Notes under the pieces: model-generated | The model's database searches: none | Seen by the model: only the letters and a program-made list of their open reading frames with translations | What the model was told of the DNA's origin: nothing | Shown: one piece after another, positions 10,431-19,466 of the stretch | How the letters are laid out: each line of letters opens with the position of its first letter | Position numbering within the stretch: position 1 is the first letter of the stretch | Position numbers and translations under genes: made by a program | Source: Rhizobium leguminosarum bv. trifolii WSM2297 | Lineage (GTDB): Bacteria > Pseudomonadota > Alphaproteobacteria > Rhizobiales > Rhizobiaceae | DNA length: 64,000 nucleotides | NCBI RefSeq assembly: GCF_000271845.1 | Contig: NZ_JH719395.1 | Location: 2,261,231 to 2,325,230, forward strand | Direction of reading: 5' to 3'

Positions 10431-10689
10431 CCGTAGAACATATCGGGAAAATAATGAGCCGCAAGCTCGCGGTCAAACTTTGTCAACACGGCCTAGATGC
10501 CGCTTCGCCTTTTCAATATTGGGGCCCTTGATGTAAACCGATCCGTAAATTCTGATCTCAACGGCGAACGTGGGCATTCTAAATATTCCATGCTCAATAT
10601 GGAAATGCTCTTCTGGATATTTGAGCCTGTCAACGTCGCCCACTTTCTATGCGCAGGCAGGACTGTTGCACCTGAGCGGTCTTCGGCCA

Positions 10690-11445
10690 CTAGCGTTGCG
10701 ACAAACTGATCAACAAACTTGTTACCTGAAGCGCTTCCTCGGCAGACATCTCGCGCATTCCTTTCGCAGTCATTGCCATTCGAAGATTGATCGCAAGATC
10801 TTCGACACTTTGCTGATGGACCGTGAACCATGAGGTGAGATCGGCGAGAGTTTCCGGCAGCATCGGCACCTCCTCATCACGGCCAACTTCCTCCTGATCC
10901 CGGCGATAGCACGCAATTGCTCTTAGGATACTCAGGATGATCGAATCATGGTTTTCTTCGTCAGGCAGATCGCTCCGATCAATCGCCTGTGGCCAACTCT
11001 CTGCATGAGACCAGTTTACCTGACGCTGATCGCTTGACGCCAATGCGAATGTCCAGCCGTCCTCTTCATCCTCGAATGTCCAGTTTAGATCGCCAAGTTC
11101 ACCTTCCGTCCATACACCGTTTAACAGGATTTGGCGGATCCGAAGGTCCGGGAACGCCTGAAGCTTTGCCCGAACATCGTATGATATCTTGAGTAACGAG
11201 TGGTCGACGAAGACCCCGGCATCGGTGTTGCTAACCCAGAAAACGCCGGCCACATAACCGCCATTCACAGTACGTTCAACGAGATGTTCGGCTGTAATAT
11301 TCGGACTATCGAAGAGGCGGACAGCCGCCTTTTCTATCGACGTCGCATCTGGGTGACGTGGCTTTTGCAAAGCTGCGATGAGCTCATCATCTTCGGTGAT
11401 AGCGACAATTGCATTAATATCTTCCTGCGTAAGGTTCACCCACAT
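10690..11445 (-). CDS. Hypothetical acidic protein, 251 residues
   Basis: Starts at the ATG of MWVNLTQEDINAIVAITEDD; a TTG four codons earlier is possible. The protein is rich in Glu/Asp and Trp. The central region (ILLNGVWTEGELGDLNWTFE) looks beta-rich; the C-terminal ~75 residues are helical. No conserved catalytic motif is recognised. It lies 725 bases past the last gene of the five-gene protease operon, in the same orientation, and may or may not belong with it. Confidence 0.55.
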   Translation of the reverse strand: MWVNLTQEDINAIVAITEDDELIAALQKPRHPDATSIEKAAVRLFDSPNITAEHLVERTVNGGYVAGVFWVSNTDAGVFVDHSLLKISYDVRAKLQAFPDLRIRQILLNGVWTEGELGDLNWTFEDEEDGWTFALASSDQRQVNWSHAESWPQAIDRSDLPDEENHDSIILSILRAIACYRRDQEEVGRDEEVPMLPETLADLTSWFTVHQQSVEDLAINLRMAMTAKGMREMSAEEALQVTSLLISLSQR

Positions 11446-12170
11446 AATTAAACTCAAATGGCGACATCAAATTGTTCAGCGTGGTAAGGAAGCTGTCAAG
11501 CCAGAGGCTTCGTGCCAACACATATACGATCAGTCCTGGCCTTCTGGCATAGGGACATTGCCATCTTCATGAGCTGTGTCCACAATCATGAGGATCGAAG
11601 GGTCGAACGTTGTAGGCCACCAACCGGGCCCCTTCTGCGGTAACAAATCGGAGCGGTGACAAGGTTCGAAAACGCGGCTCTCTGCCGCTTGACACAGCAT
11701 GGTTAGTTGCACCCCAATATTCCTTGGTCACCTGGTCCTACCGAGAAGCTCAAAATTGAGACCGCAGGTTCTCGCATATCTTGCACAGGTTATCCACGAT
11801 CAGCGGAAGGCTGGATCGTCCTGCAGCTCAGCAGCGAGCCCGACAGCCAATCGTTCTGCCGCAGTTTTTCGCTGCCGCAGGAGCCGATGTATTCGGGATA
11901 GTGGAATCGCAGCCAACTAAGAAGATCAGCCGCATCCCAAGGGGTCGCGTCGGTCCATGGCTCGAAGGAACCTGTCATGCATCTGCTTCGGTTGAGCTTG
12001 TCCGCTTTCTGTCACCTGGTCGGACCTACGAACATCAAACAGGGTGAGATTACCGCATCAGGTTAGGAGCGCAATCGTCCAGAAAGCATTCGGGCAGAGA
12101 GATCGAATGCAAGACCTCCGTGCATTCAGCCTCAGCGACGGGTTCACTGCCCTTCTGGCGTCCTTGACCT
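11446..12170. other. 725-base gap with no confident gene
   Basis: Separates the orphan gene at 10690-11445 from the protease operon. A 60-codon minus-strand frame at 11530-11712 (Trp/Pro-rich) and a 62-codon one at 11790-11978 exist but lack good starts. They may be scraps of one decayed gene. No repeat or strong hairpin was noticed. Confidence 0.4.
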
Positions 12171-13061
12171 TCAAGCCGAGTTTTGACGAGACCTTCGCCT
12201 GACCACTTCCTCAAAATCCCGTCTCGCCTCGACGTGAAATCGAAAGTAGGATGCCAATCGACCGTCGCGGATGCGGCGACGCACTTCAAAGGCTGGGTCA
12301 CCATCTACCGGTTCGTCGCCAAGTATAGCGGCCGCCTCCGCTGGTAGCATCGCCTCCTCTGTCGGCAAAGGAATACCTAATTGAATTGCGATTTCGTCGA
12401 TCCGGTCGCCCTCCTCCAATGCCAGCATCTCTAGGGCAGTGCTGGTGGCCAGAAAGCCTTGCGACCAGCACCAAAGGATGTCCTGCTCGGTCACCGGATC
12501 AATGTGATTGAAGTCCCCGATCAGATAATAATCTGGCCGTCGCACGACCCTGTTCAGTCCGCGCAGGACCTTTAGGTTTTCTTCATTGTACTCGAACCCA
12601 TCGTCGTATGTGTCCTCGAGTGACCGCGCTTTTCCAAATGTCTCTTGTGCCGAGGCGATACTGTCGAGGGAACGGCGAAGCCTGGCATGCACAACTGCAT
12701 ACAGTCGTTGGGCTTCGCCCTGCCCGTAAGCCTCGGCTTCGATAGCGAGGGCAGCCACCGTATCAAGCGTCTCATTCACTGACATCCTGGCCTGGGTAAG
12801 TCCCTTGCCGATCTGCTTGCGTTTGGCGTCCCGTAGCTGGGGGCGGAACAACGATTCCAACTGCCAGACACGTTTGTCCAGCGCTTCCTGAGTTGGCGGA
12901 TTGATACCGTGCTGTTGCGCGAGTTCGAGGAATTCAGAGGTCGTGACCCTTAAAATTGATCGGGCTGTCGACTCGACCAATTCAGCGATGCTCCAGAGGC
13001 GCAGGATTTCGATTTGCCCTTCAAGGGTGCTGACATCAACGTTGAATGGATATTGGGCCAT
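12171..13061 (-). CDS. Operon gene 5: helical orphan protein, 296 residues
   Basis: Starts MAQYPFNVDVSTLEGQIEIL behind a good ribosome site (GGGGAG, 8 bases before ATG), only 18 bases after the preceding gene. The protein is almost all helical. A long amphipathic region at ~95-150 (SVNETLDTVAALAIEAEAYG) suggests a coiled coil or helical bundle, and a second helical region near 195-240 contains DILWCWSQGFLATSTALEML. No enzyme motif is visible. As the last gene of a five-gene operon that encodes an AAA+ protease, it could be an adaptor, sensor or effector; this is inference. Family unknown to me. Confidence 0.7.
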   Translation of the reverse strand: MAQYPFNVDVSTLEGQIEILRLWSIAELVESTARSILRVTTSEFLELAQQHGINPPTQEALDKRVWQLESLFRPQLRDAKRKQIGKGLTQARMSVNETLDTVAALAIEAEAYGQGEAQRLYAVVHARLRRSLDSIASAQETFGKARSLEDTYDDGFEYNEENLKVLRGLNRVVRRPDYYLIGDFNHIDPVTEQDILWCWSQGFLATSTALEMLALEEGDRIDEIAIQLGIPLPTEEAMLPAEAAAILGDEPVDGDPAFEVRRRIRDGRLASYFRFHVEARRDFEEVVRRRSRQNSA

Positions 13062-13079
13062 TTCAGATCTCCCCGCCCA

Positions 13080-13910
13080 TCACTCGTCCTCGTCCGGTAG
13101 CTCGGCCCATGTCCTGGTTGACTTGTCAAATCCGATCACTGTCGACGATGATGTCGAATTCAGAGCCTCGAGTTCACGATCAGCAAAATAGGGCAACTCG
13201 ATCCCGTAGGTGATAGCCCTTTCGACGGCCTCCTGGCCACTGATGCCGAGCCGCCGGATGACCCGTCGAAGGCTTAAAGCTCCCACTGCCCATCCCTCCA
13301 AGGTCGTACGCTCGTAATCGGGATGACCCTTCTCGAACCGGCTTCGATCGATCCTTCGATAGATCTCAACTGCCTTCAGGATGCAGCGGATCGCATCCTC
13401 GTCGGACATGTACCCAGCCTCAAAACCAGTTTTGCTCGGCCAGTCCTCTTCGTGCCACCACCTTGCGCCCTTCGTGCCACTTTCGTTGCCTCCAGCTTCG
13501 AACCGCCAGTAGGATCCTCTTGCCCGGAAATAAAAGTAGTGCCCGTCAAACACGCCGTGAGCCTGAACGGGGCACCACCCGACAAGTTCGCCTAAGGTAA
13601 AATTTGGCAGAGTTTCAAGGCTTTCTCGCGTTTCTGGAGTAAGATGGAGGCGATGAACATTGAAAGGCCTATCCTTATCATCTTGCTCCAAATCGAGATT
13701 AAACCCGAGCGCCCGCACCGCCTCAAACAGTCGATGAAGACGTGACCTGTCTGTAGGTGCCCACCGATCACCCTCGCGAACGAAACCTTCCGTGTCAGCA
13801 GCCCACTTAATTTCGTCTCGCTGTACAGCAGAGGTATTGGAGAATGTGACAATGTAGGTGGGAACACCGTTATCCCACTCGGTACGCCAATGAACTGTGG
13901 GCTTAGTCAT
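13080..13910 (-). CDS. Operon gene 4: orphan protein, 276 residues
   Basis: Starts at ATG 13910 (MTKPTVHWRTEWDNGVPTYI), overlapping the end of the phosphoesterase gene by 8 bases, a sign of translational coupling. A much longer frame upstream is antisense-like and is rejected. The N-terminal half is beta-rich with many Trp/Tyr/Phe residues (GHYFYFRARGSYWRFEAGG). The C-terminal half is helical (RTTLEGWAVGALSLRRVIRR). Aromatic-rich strands could bind a ligand or peptide, but no family is recognised. It sits between the phosphoesterase and the final orphan gene of the operon. Confidence 0.7.
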   Translation of the reverse strand: MTKPTVHWRTEWDNGVPTYIVTFSNTSAVQRDEIKWAADTEGFVREGDRWAPTDRSRLHRLFEAVRALGFNLDLEQDDKDRPFNVHRLHLTPETRESLETLPNFTLGELVGWCPVQAHGVFDGHYFYFRARGSYWRFEAGGNESGTKGARWWHEEDWPSKTGFEAGYMSDEDAIRCILKAVEIYRRIDRSRFEKGHPDYERTTLEGWAVGALSLRRVIRRLGISGQEAVERAITYGIELPYFADRELEALNSTSSSTVIGFDKSTRTWAELPDEDE

Positions 13911-14748
13911 CCTTCGTCTCCATGGATTCCGGCACGCCGGCTTCCACAACGTAGCCCGGGCGGAAGCCGCTGCCGCCCAACTCCCCCAGGTATCCCCTGG
14001 GATTGCAAAGGAGTCGGGTGCCGCCCTCGACATAGTCTGCGAAGCGATGAATGTGGCCATGCACCCAGAAATGCGGCCGCTCGGCATAGATGACTCCAGA
14101 TAAATCTGACGCGAACGCCGCGTTCGAGATGTGGCCGGTGAACCGTGGATCCAGAGACCTTGGCGAGATCGCATGGTGGGTGAGCACCATCGTCGTGCCG
14201 TCGAAGGGCTTCGCAAGCTCCTGCTCGATATACGCCCTGCTCTCCAAATGGCGAGAGATCATTTCGTCTGGTGTGATGAAACCGCTATCGTCGCCATTCC
14301 GAGCATCCGAGCGGTGGATCATTCGGAAGTCCAGCAGATACCGCATGCACTCCCGGGCCGCCAAATCGCGCCGGGCCTGCGCTGGCAGATGCCCGAAATC
14401 GTGCGCATCGATCTCGAAGTCGGTCCACAGCGTCGCCCCCACGATACGCAGATCATCGCGATGGAAGGTGTTATTTTCGAGGATGTGGACGTTGGTTCCA
14501 GCAGTCCATTTGCGGGCGTACTCCAATGAACGATCAATCGATGAACCGTAATAATCGTGGTTCCCAAGGGTCGCGACCACTGGCATGTGAGGAGCAATCT
14601 CAGCATGGAGGAAATCGATGGCATGCTCGATGTTCCCTGCAATATCGCCAGCACAAATGCAGATCTCGGCTTTCGGGACAACCAACTCCCGTCGATGAAG
14701 CAGATCAAGTGGCGATGAATGGAGGTCACTGATGATCCACGCCTTCAT
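13903..14748 (-). CDS. Operon gene 3: calcineurin-like metallophosphoesterase
   Basis: 281 residues with the full two-metal phosphoesterase motif set: DLHS (~9-12), a GD (~35), GNHDYY (~61-66), THHA (~192) and GHIH (~233-236). The substrate cannot be told from sequence; relatives act on phosphodiesters, nucleotides, nucleic acids or phosphoproteins. There is no signal peptide, so it is cytoplasmic. Its ATG overlaps the stop of the AAA+ protease gene (ATGA) and its own stop overlaps the next start, so the three genes are translationally coupled. A paralogue-like gene lies at 19467-20240, and both end with the same NPRGY-containing segment. Confidence 0.9.
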   Translation of the reverse strand: MKAWIISDLHSSPLDLLHRRELVVPKAEICICAGDIAGNIEHAIDFLHAEIAPHMPVVATLGNHDYYGSSIDRSLEYARKWTAGTNVHILENNTFHRDDLRIVGATLWTDFEIDAHDFGHLPAQARRDLAARECMRYLLDFRMIHRSDARNGDDSGFITPDEMISRHLESRAYIEQELAKPFDGTTMVLTHHAISPRSLDPRFTGHISNAAFASDLSGVIYAERPHFWVHGHIHRFADYVEGGTRLLCNPRGYLGELGGSGFRPGYVVEAGVPESMETKDD

Positions 14749-16733
14749 CGCTGCGCCTCCTTACTAGAGCGTGATCGACTATCACCTTGGGACGTGCCCG
14801 ACGCTCTTCTCCCGGGGTCTCGCACACGTTTGATCGGAGCAACCGACGGACCTTTTTCGAATTCTTTGCGAAGGTGGTCGAAGCGATCGGGTAGGACGAA
14901 ACCGGTATCCTCCAGCTCCTTGGTCACCGCGAGAAGGAGCGAGCGCTGCGCCGCTACAATGTCGCCGGCACGAGCCATTTCTCTTCGAAGGATCTCGTCC
15001 ACCCTATCCATTAGCCACGGCACACTTTGCGCACCGAACGCGTCCCAGGCGGTGCCCTTGCCGAACTGGTACAGGCGAGCGCCCATTCCAGTTTTGGTTT
15101 CCATTTGCAGCGCGAGATCTGTTGCGATCGCCAGATCACTTGTCGGCCCCAGGCCGCATCCATCGCCATGGCTTCCAAGGATCAGTCGCTCGGCGGCAAT
15201 TCCGGCAAGCCGGAGGCAAATTTCATCGCGAAATCGTTGCTCGTTGCGAATATGCAAAGCTGGAAACTCGAACCTCGCCCCGCCCGCCGATTGCAGCTCA
15301 AATCTTGGATTAAGCTGGTTGACGACAGTGACTCCGACGAACATTCCAAGCCCAAGAGCGTTGCCAACAACCGTGTGGCCAGCCTCATGAATGGCGACAG
15401 TGTGTCGATAGTATCCGGTAATCTGGATGAGTTCGGGCAGTTGCGACGTCAAATCGGATAGAGTCACCCGCCGGTCTTCTCGCCGCGCCCGCTTCTTAGC
15501 GTCTCTCACCATTTGCGCGAGATCGGCGCCGGCCATCGCTTCCGTCAGGGGTCCAAGCGTATGGAGATCGGTAAGCTCGTGCTCTCCAAGCATCTGACCG
15601 ATGATTGCAACCCTATCAGCCGAGCTGGGCATTCCGATCACGACATGCCTATCCAGCCTGCCGGGACGGCGGATCGCGGCGTCAATCTTCCCCGGAAAGT
15701 TGGTTGCTCCGATGACTACCAGGCCGTCTCGCTTGACCGATCCGTCCAAGGCTTCCAGCAAAGCGTTCACGATCTGAATGGAATACGACGCATGTTCACC
15801 GGTGAAGGTGTTTCGGTCCCCAATGGAGTCAAGTTCGTCGAGTAAAAGGATGCATGGCGCCTTGTTGACGGCAGATGCGAATTCCGCCCGCATGGCTTTG
15901 AGGAGGTCACCCAAGTGACCTTTTGCTTGCCATTGGACGACTGAAGTCGCCACGAAGTTCACCTCACAGGTCTCGGCGAGAGCCCGAGCGAAGATGGTCT
16001 TCCCGACGCCAGGCGGTCCACTCAACAGGAGACCCCGATCGACTTCGGACCATTTCAGGATACCTGCCTTCCATGCCGCTAGATCCTTGGCGAGCTGTAA
16101 GCCCCATTCCTTGGCGTCGCCATATCCGTGCAGCTCCTCCAGTCGCGGCAGGCTCTCCTCGATCGGTTTTACGGCGGGGCTGGTCGGCGATACAGAGTTG
16201 AGACGCCGGATTGCATCGGCCGCCGTACTATTTCGTCGAATGGCGGCAAACATCAGGTCGGGCGGAAAAGCCAGAAGCTGCCGAGCCTGTTTGGCGGTCA
16301 TCTTCAGCTTCAAGACGTATGCGCACGCGACTCGGAGGTCATCCTCGCCGATGGTATCGAGTTCGATGAACTTGTCGACAGCGACAGAGACAAGCAGTGG
16401 AAGATTTCTCGTCTCAGTGATTACAATCGCTCGATTGCGTCTCCAGCATTTCCCGGCGAATTCGGATTTTACGTGATCCGGCTTGTCCGTCGCGCTGATG
16501 CAAGCATAACCGACATTATCCCAGTCGTCGCGTTCAACGCCTTCATAAAGAAAGGCAACTGCGCACGCCTTGTAGTCCTCTGCCGCTTTTCCTTCAGGGG
16601 TGACCAATCCCACGATGCCCGGGCCACCCAGTTTGAAGTCGTTGCATTGCTCGAGCGCCCGTTCAAAGGTGCGATAAAGCGCAAAGGTTTCAACTGAAGA
16701 AGCCATTTTCGCATTGATTGTGCTAATAGCCAT
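14745..16733 (-). CDS. Operon gene 2: soluble FtsH-like AAA+ zinc protease
   Basis: 662 residues. After a non-conserved N-terminal ~200 residues comes an AAA+ module: Walker A GPPGVGKT (~239-246), Walker B ILLLDELD (~295-302), then IGATNFPGKIDAAIRRPGRL with the arginine-finger region. Next is an M41-type peptidase domain with HEAGH (449-453) and the later ERLILG...TSDL (Asp ~533), which matches the third zinc ligand of FtsH. Unlike housekeeping FtsH, no membrane segments are visible, so it should be a cytosolic ATP-driven protease whose unique N-terminus may select targets. Ribosome site GGAGG before ATG 16733. It is the core of the five-gene operon. Confidence 0.9.
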   Translation of the reverse strand: MAISTINAKMASSVETFALYRTFERALEQCNDFKLGGPGIVGLVTPEGKAAEDYKACAVAFLYEGVERDDWDNVGYACISATDKPDHVKSEFAGKCWRRNRAIVITETRNLPLLVSVAVDKFIELDTIGEDDLRVACAYVLKLKMTAKQARQLLAFPPDLMFAAIRRNSTAADAIRRLNSVSPTSPAVKPIEESLPRLEELHGYGDAKEWGLQLAKDLAAWKAGILKWSEVDRGLLLSGPPGVGKTIFARALAETCEVNFVATSVVQWQAKGHLGDLLKAMRAEFASAVNKAPCILLLDELDSIGDRNTFTGEHASYSIQIVNALLEALDGSVKRDGLVVIGATNFPGKIDAAIRRPGRLDRHVVIGMPSSADRVAIIGQMLGEHELTDLHTLGPLTEAMAGADLAQMVRDAKKRARREDRRVTLSDLTSQLPELIQITGYYRHTVAIHEAGHTVVGNALGLGMFVGVTVVNQLNPRFELQSAGGARFEFPALHIRNEQRFRDEICLRLAGIAAERLILGSHGDGCGLGPTSDLAIATDLALQMETKTGMGARLYQFGKGTAWDAFGAQSVPWLMDRVDEILRREMARAGDIVAAQRSLLLAVTKELEDTGFVLPDRFDHLRKEFEKGPSVAPIKRVRDPGRRASGTSQGDSRSRSSKEAQR

Positions 16734-16788
16734 AGGTTTTCCTCCACTGCCCTTGGCAGCGTCAAAGTGATCGGACGTTTTTGGGAAA

Positions 16789-17382
16789 TTAGTCGCGCTT
16801 GCGGCGGACTATGGTCTCAGGGCCGATCAGGCGTTCGTCGAGATCCATCGTCACGAACCGTTGGAGGACCATCGATGCCAGTCCGGCCATTGGTTTCGTC
16901 TCGCGAAAGACAATCAACGCCTCGGATACTGTCATACTTGTGAATTCATCGAGTGCGGCAAGAAGCCGAACGCGGTCCGACAAGGCGGCCTCGTACCTGG
17001 CATAACGCAACAGATCTTTGGCGTTCTTCAGTCGAACGGATGGAAGGACGGAAGCATCGATTAATTCGTAGGGGTATCCGGCCGCAATGGCCTTTTCACG
17101 AACCCATTCCGGCGCCGCTTCTTCACGGATGCCATCAACCACAAAACTCAGGTCTGCTCTTTTCACCAGGAAGTCTGGCTTATAGATCTGCCCGCCGTGC
17201 GAAAGAGAAAGGGACCGACACGACCAAGACAGGATGTCATCATCGATATCGAGAAGGCACGCGATATCCCGGGCCAACTGATCTCTGAATAAAACAGGCC
17301 CGGCGCATCGGACCGTACTGAGAGGATAAAAAATCTGGACGGAGTTAGACTGCGCTGCGGAACGCAAGGAAGCGATGCTCAT
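16789..17382 (-). CDS. Operon gene 1: TnsA/PD-(D/E)XK-like protein
   Basis: 197 residues starting MSIASLRSAAQSNSVQIFYP. GAGGG lies just upstream, and a second ATG directly before is equally possible. The first 110 residues recall TnsA-type nucleases: an early acidic helix (RDQLARDIACLLDIDDDILS), then YKPDFLV, then a strand FVVDG where the Glu-x-Lys of the PD-(D/E)XK motif is expected. The catalytic Lys and the second acid are not clearly conserved, so it may be an inactive or diverged nuclease fold. The C-terminal half is helical. It leads the operon, 55 bases before the AAA+ protease gene. The nuclease assignment is tentative. Confidence 0.65.
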   Translation of the reverse strand: MSIASLRSAAQSNSVQIFYPLSTVRCAGPVLFRDQLARDIACLLDIDDDILSWSCRSLSLSHGGQIYKPDFLVKRADLSFVVDGIREEAAPEWVREKAIAAGYPYELIDASVLPSVRLKNAKDLLRYARYEAALSDRVRLLAALDEFTSMTVSEALIVFRETKPMAGLASMVLQRFVTMDLDERLIGPETIVRRKRD

Positions 17383-17482
17383 CATGAACCCTCGAAAACA
17401 CAAAACCAGATGATCCCGCTCACGCGGACCGGCTTAGCTGTCTATTCGTATCGAGGTGTGAGCGATGTAGGTCATGCGTGAA

Positions 17483-17511
17483 CAGATACGGAACATCTCT
17501 AAACGCGTCAA
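17483..17511 (-). promoter_or_regulatory. Candidate sigma-70 promoter of the protease operon
   Basis: On the minus strand TTGACG (17511-17506, inside CTTGACG) and TATCTG (17488-17483) are separated by 17 bases. They lie about 100 bases upstream of the first operon start. This fits the rhizobial CTTGAC-N17 pattern. No operator-like palindrome was noticed beside it. Confidence 0.45.
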
Positions 17512-17618
17512 GTGAAAAAATGGAGTTGACGCAAGCGAAGTTCAGACCAATGCTATTCTTGGCGGCCGGGTTCCTCTGTCGTCTCACGACTGGTCCGTCA
17601 CCCTAACGAACAGCACCG

Positions 17619-17948
17619 ATGACTATTTTAGCAAAACTCAATTGCTCGACAATATATGAAGTGCCCTCGCATTTCCGCGGGCGAAGCAAACTACAGCGCG
17701 GCACGTTCCGCGAGCTTACGGAGCATTTTTTGGCCGAAATTGGTTGGAAGTGCGAGACGCGCCAGCTAATCAATGGTCGTTGGGTCACGAGTGCCAGCCG
17801 ACGGGGCCGCGAAGTCCTAAAAGGCCACCAAAAGGACACCGTTATCGACGCTGAGACCGACCTTCTGGTGGCTTTTCACCTAAGTCTATCTCCCACCTAC
17901 AAGAAGGAATATTTTACGTTCTCAGAGGTTCCGACAGACAGGCTTTGA
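17619..17948 (+). CDS. Hypothetical protein, 109 residues, divergent from the operon
   Basis: Begins MTILAKLNCSTIYEVPSHFR. It is basic, with a compact alpha/beta appearance and a central WRVTS-like strand near TRQLINGRWVTSASRRGREV. It is transcribed away from the protease operon across a 236-base region, so it could be a small regulator or companion, but it has no recognisable helix-turn-helix. Family unknown. Confidence 0.45.
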   Translation: MTILAKLNCSTIYEVPSHFRGRSKLQRGTFRELTEHFLAEIGWKCETRQLINGRWVTSASRRGREVLKGHQKDTVIDAETDLLVAFHLSLSPTYKKEYFTFSEVPTDRL

Positions 17949-18106
17949 TATTCGCTCCGTACGTGAGTTTTCACTACTCGTCCCGAGCCGAAATGAAGAT
18001 CTCATCGCGCATAGACATCCCGTGGTGTCGCCGGCCTATATCCGGTTCAGGCGCCTGTAACCGTCCTTCGACGCGAGCGTGCTTTGCAGCCTCGGCAAGT
18101 GACGTA

Positions 18107-18460
18107 TCACCAATCGGAATCCGTCTTCCACATCCTCCACCGGTAAAAGCCGGCTTCTAGGGCCTGGAGGTCATAAAAGAACCTGCGATTAATCAGTTCG
18201 CGAACAAAAGCGAGATCGTCGGGATGGAGCGGTGTCTTATTGGCGCCGACGATCGCGCTTTCTTCGATCCGAACAAGATGACCCTCATCCGTCACTCGTT
18301 CGAAGGCGCGAATAACCTCGTCTGCCATAAACAAGTCGAAAACGAGGGTTGATTGCCCACTTTCATCAATGCAGTCGACGCGTTTGATATCGATTTCGGG
18401 TGAGAATGGGAGATGCTTGGTCGCTGCCTCGAGCGTATGCGGGCTCAGTTCGTTTATCAA
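18107..18460 (-). CDS. Hypothetical protein, 117 residues
   Basis: Starts MINELSPHTLEAATKHLPFS. It is an acidic, mixed alpha/beta small protein (DLFMADEVIRAFERVTDEGH) ending in an aromatic-rich tail (FYDLQALEAGFYRWRMWKTD). It has good coding character but no recognised motif. Located between the divergent small gene and the SH3 gene. Confidence 0.5.
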   Translation of the reverse strand: MINELSPHTLEAATKHLPFSPEIDIKRVDCIDESGQSTLVFDLFMADEVIRAFERVTDEGHLVRIEESAIVGANKTPLHPDDLAFVRELINRRFFYDLQALEAGFYRWRMWKTDSDW

Positions 18461-18725
18461 GATTAGGTGCTCTGTACTGGATCATTGATAGCTTGGGTCG
18501 AAATGCCTGCACCCGTCAATGGTATTCTCCGGGGTCTCGAGATCACCCCACGGCATTAGTTCGTCTGAGAGGATCCCAGACGCTGCGATCGACCATGCGG
18601 ACATAGCGATGGCCAGCGCTTTTGGTGCCCCGGCAGCGGAGTCCAAAAAAAGTCCACTACCGTTGTCGACTCTGACCAGTGGCACAGACAATGTGCCAAA
18701 ATCGAGAATGCCAGCGGAAGTTGCC

Positions 18726-19298
18726 ATGGCGCGTAGACGCCGACCAAAGAAGCTCCCCAAAATCACGCCAGCGGTTTTCTTGGCCGTCCTGGTGTTGGGC
18801 GGACTTGGATCGCTATTCGGTCGAACCAATCCAACCACTTCCCCCGCACTCAATGAAACAAGCACTGTCAGCGCTGCTCCTCCGACCGTTGAGCAGCAGG
18901 AGACATTGCCAGTTGGGCCGTCCGTCGGCCCCGCGACTCTTCAATCCGCCACGTCGCCGACCGAAATGCAGACGGAAACCCCGCTGCCCTCCCGTCTTGT
19001 AAAAGGGAGCAAGGTCGCCCTGAGGGATGGCCCGCGCAAACAGTTCGGCATTCTGGACCGCTATGATAGCGGTAGGGAAGTCAGAGGACTCGATACGGAG
19101 GGCGCATGGTCACATATCAGGGATAGCCTCACCCTGCGGGACGGTTGGATTTCGACAAGCTTTCTCAGTGATCAGCAGCAACCACAGACCGAACGAAAAG
19201 ATCAGGCATCTTCGGAGCGGAAGCCCTCTATTCCCCCAGCAACTCCCGCGATCCCGGATACTCTCGTCGTCCAACGCATCATCGCGGAGTCGATCTAG
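18726..19298 (+). CDS. SH3-domain membrane protein, apparently truncated
   Basis: 190 residues: basic start (MARRRRPKKLPKI), one membrane segment (TPAVFLAVLVLGGLGSLFGR, ~14-33), a Pro/Thr-rich linker, then a bacterial SH3 domain (~105-165, SKVALRDGPRKQFGILDRYD and DGWISTSFL). Such SH3 domains bind cell-wall peptides. It ends TLVVQRIIAESI then a stop. Related rhizobial proteins, as I recall them, continue with a Cys-rich CPCPY...RCG...AYSRPGG region, so this copy seems to have lost its tail. The membrane segment resembles that of the nuclease at 5553-6479. Confidence 0.65.
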   Translation: MARRRRPKKLPKITPAVFLAVLVLGGLGSLFGRTNPTTSPALNETSTVSAAPPTVEQQETLPVGPSVGPATLQSATSPTEMQTETPLPSRLVKGSKVALRDGPRKQFGILDRYDSGREVRGLDTEGAWSHIRDSLTLRDGWISTSFLSDQQQPQTERKDQASSERKPSIPPATPAIPDTLVVQRIIAESI

Positions 19299-19466
19299 AT
19301 GTACCGCTTTGTTTCGCAGGCGATGTGTCTGCCCCCCTTCTGGCGCGTCAAGCGTATTATATTAATGAGCTCACTCCAACCAAGCGCCGGGTCAATCGCC
19401 GTTCAACAGGTGAATGGCTGAACAAAAGATAAACCGCGAAGACGCGCACGCCTAACGAAACCGGCC

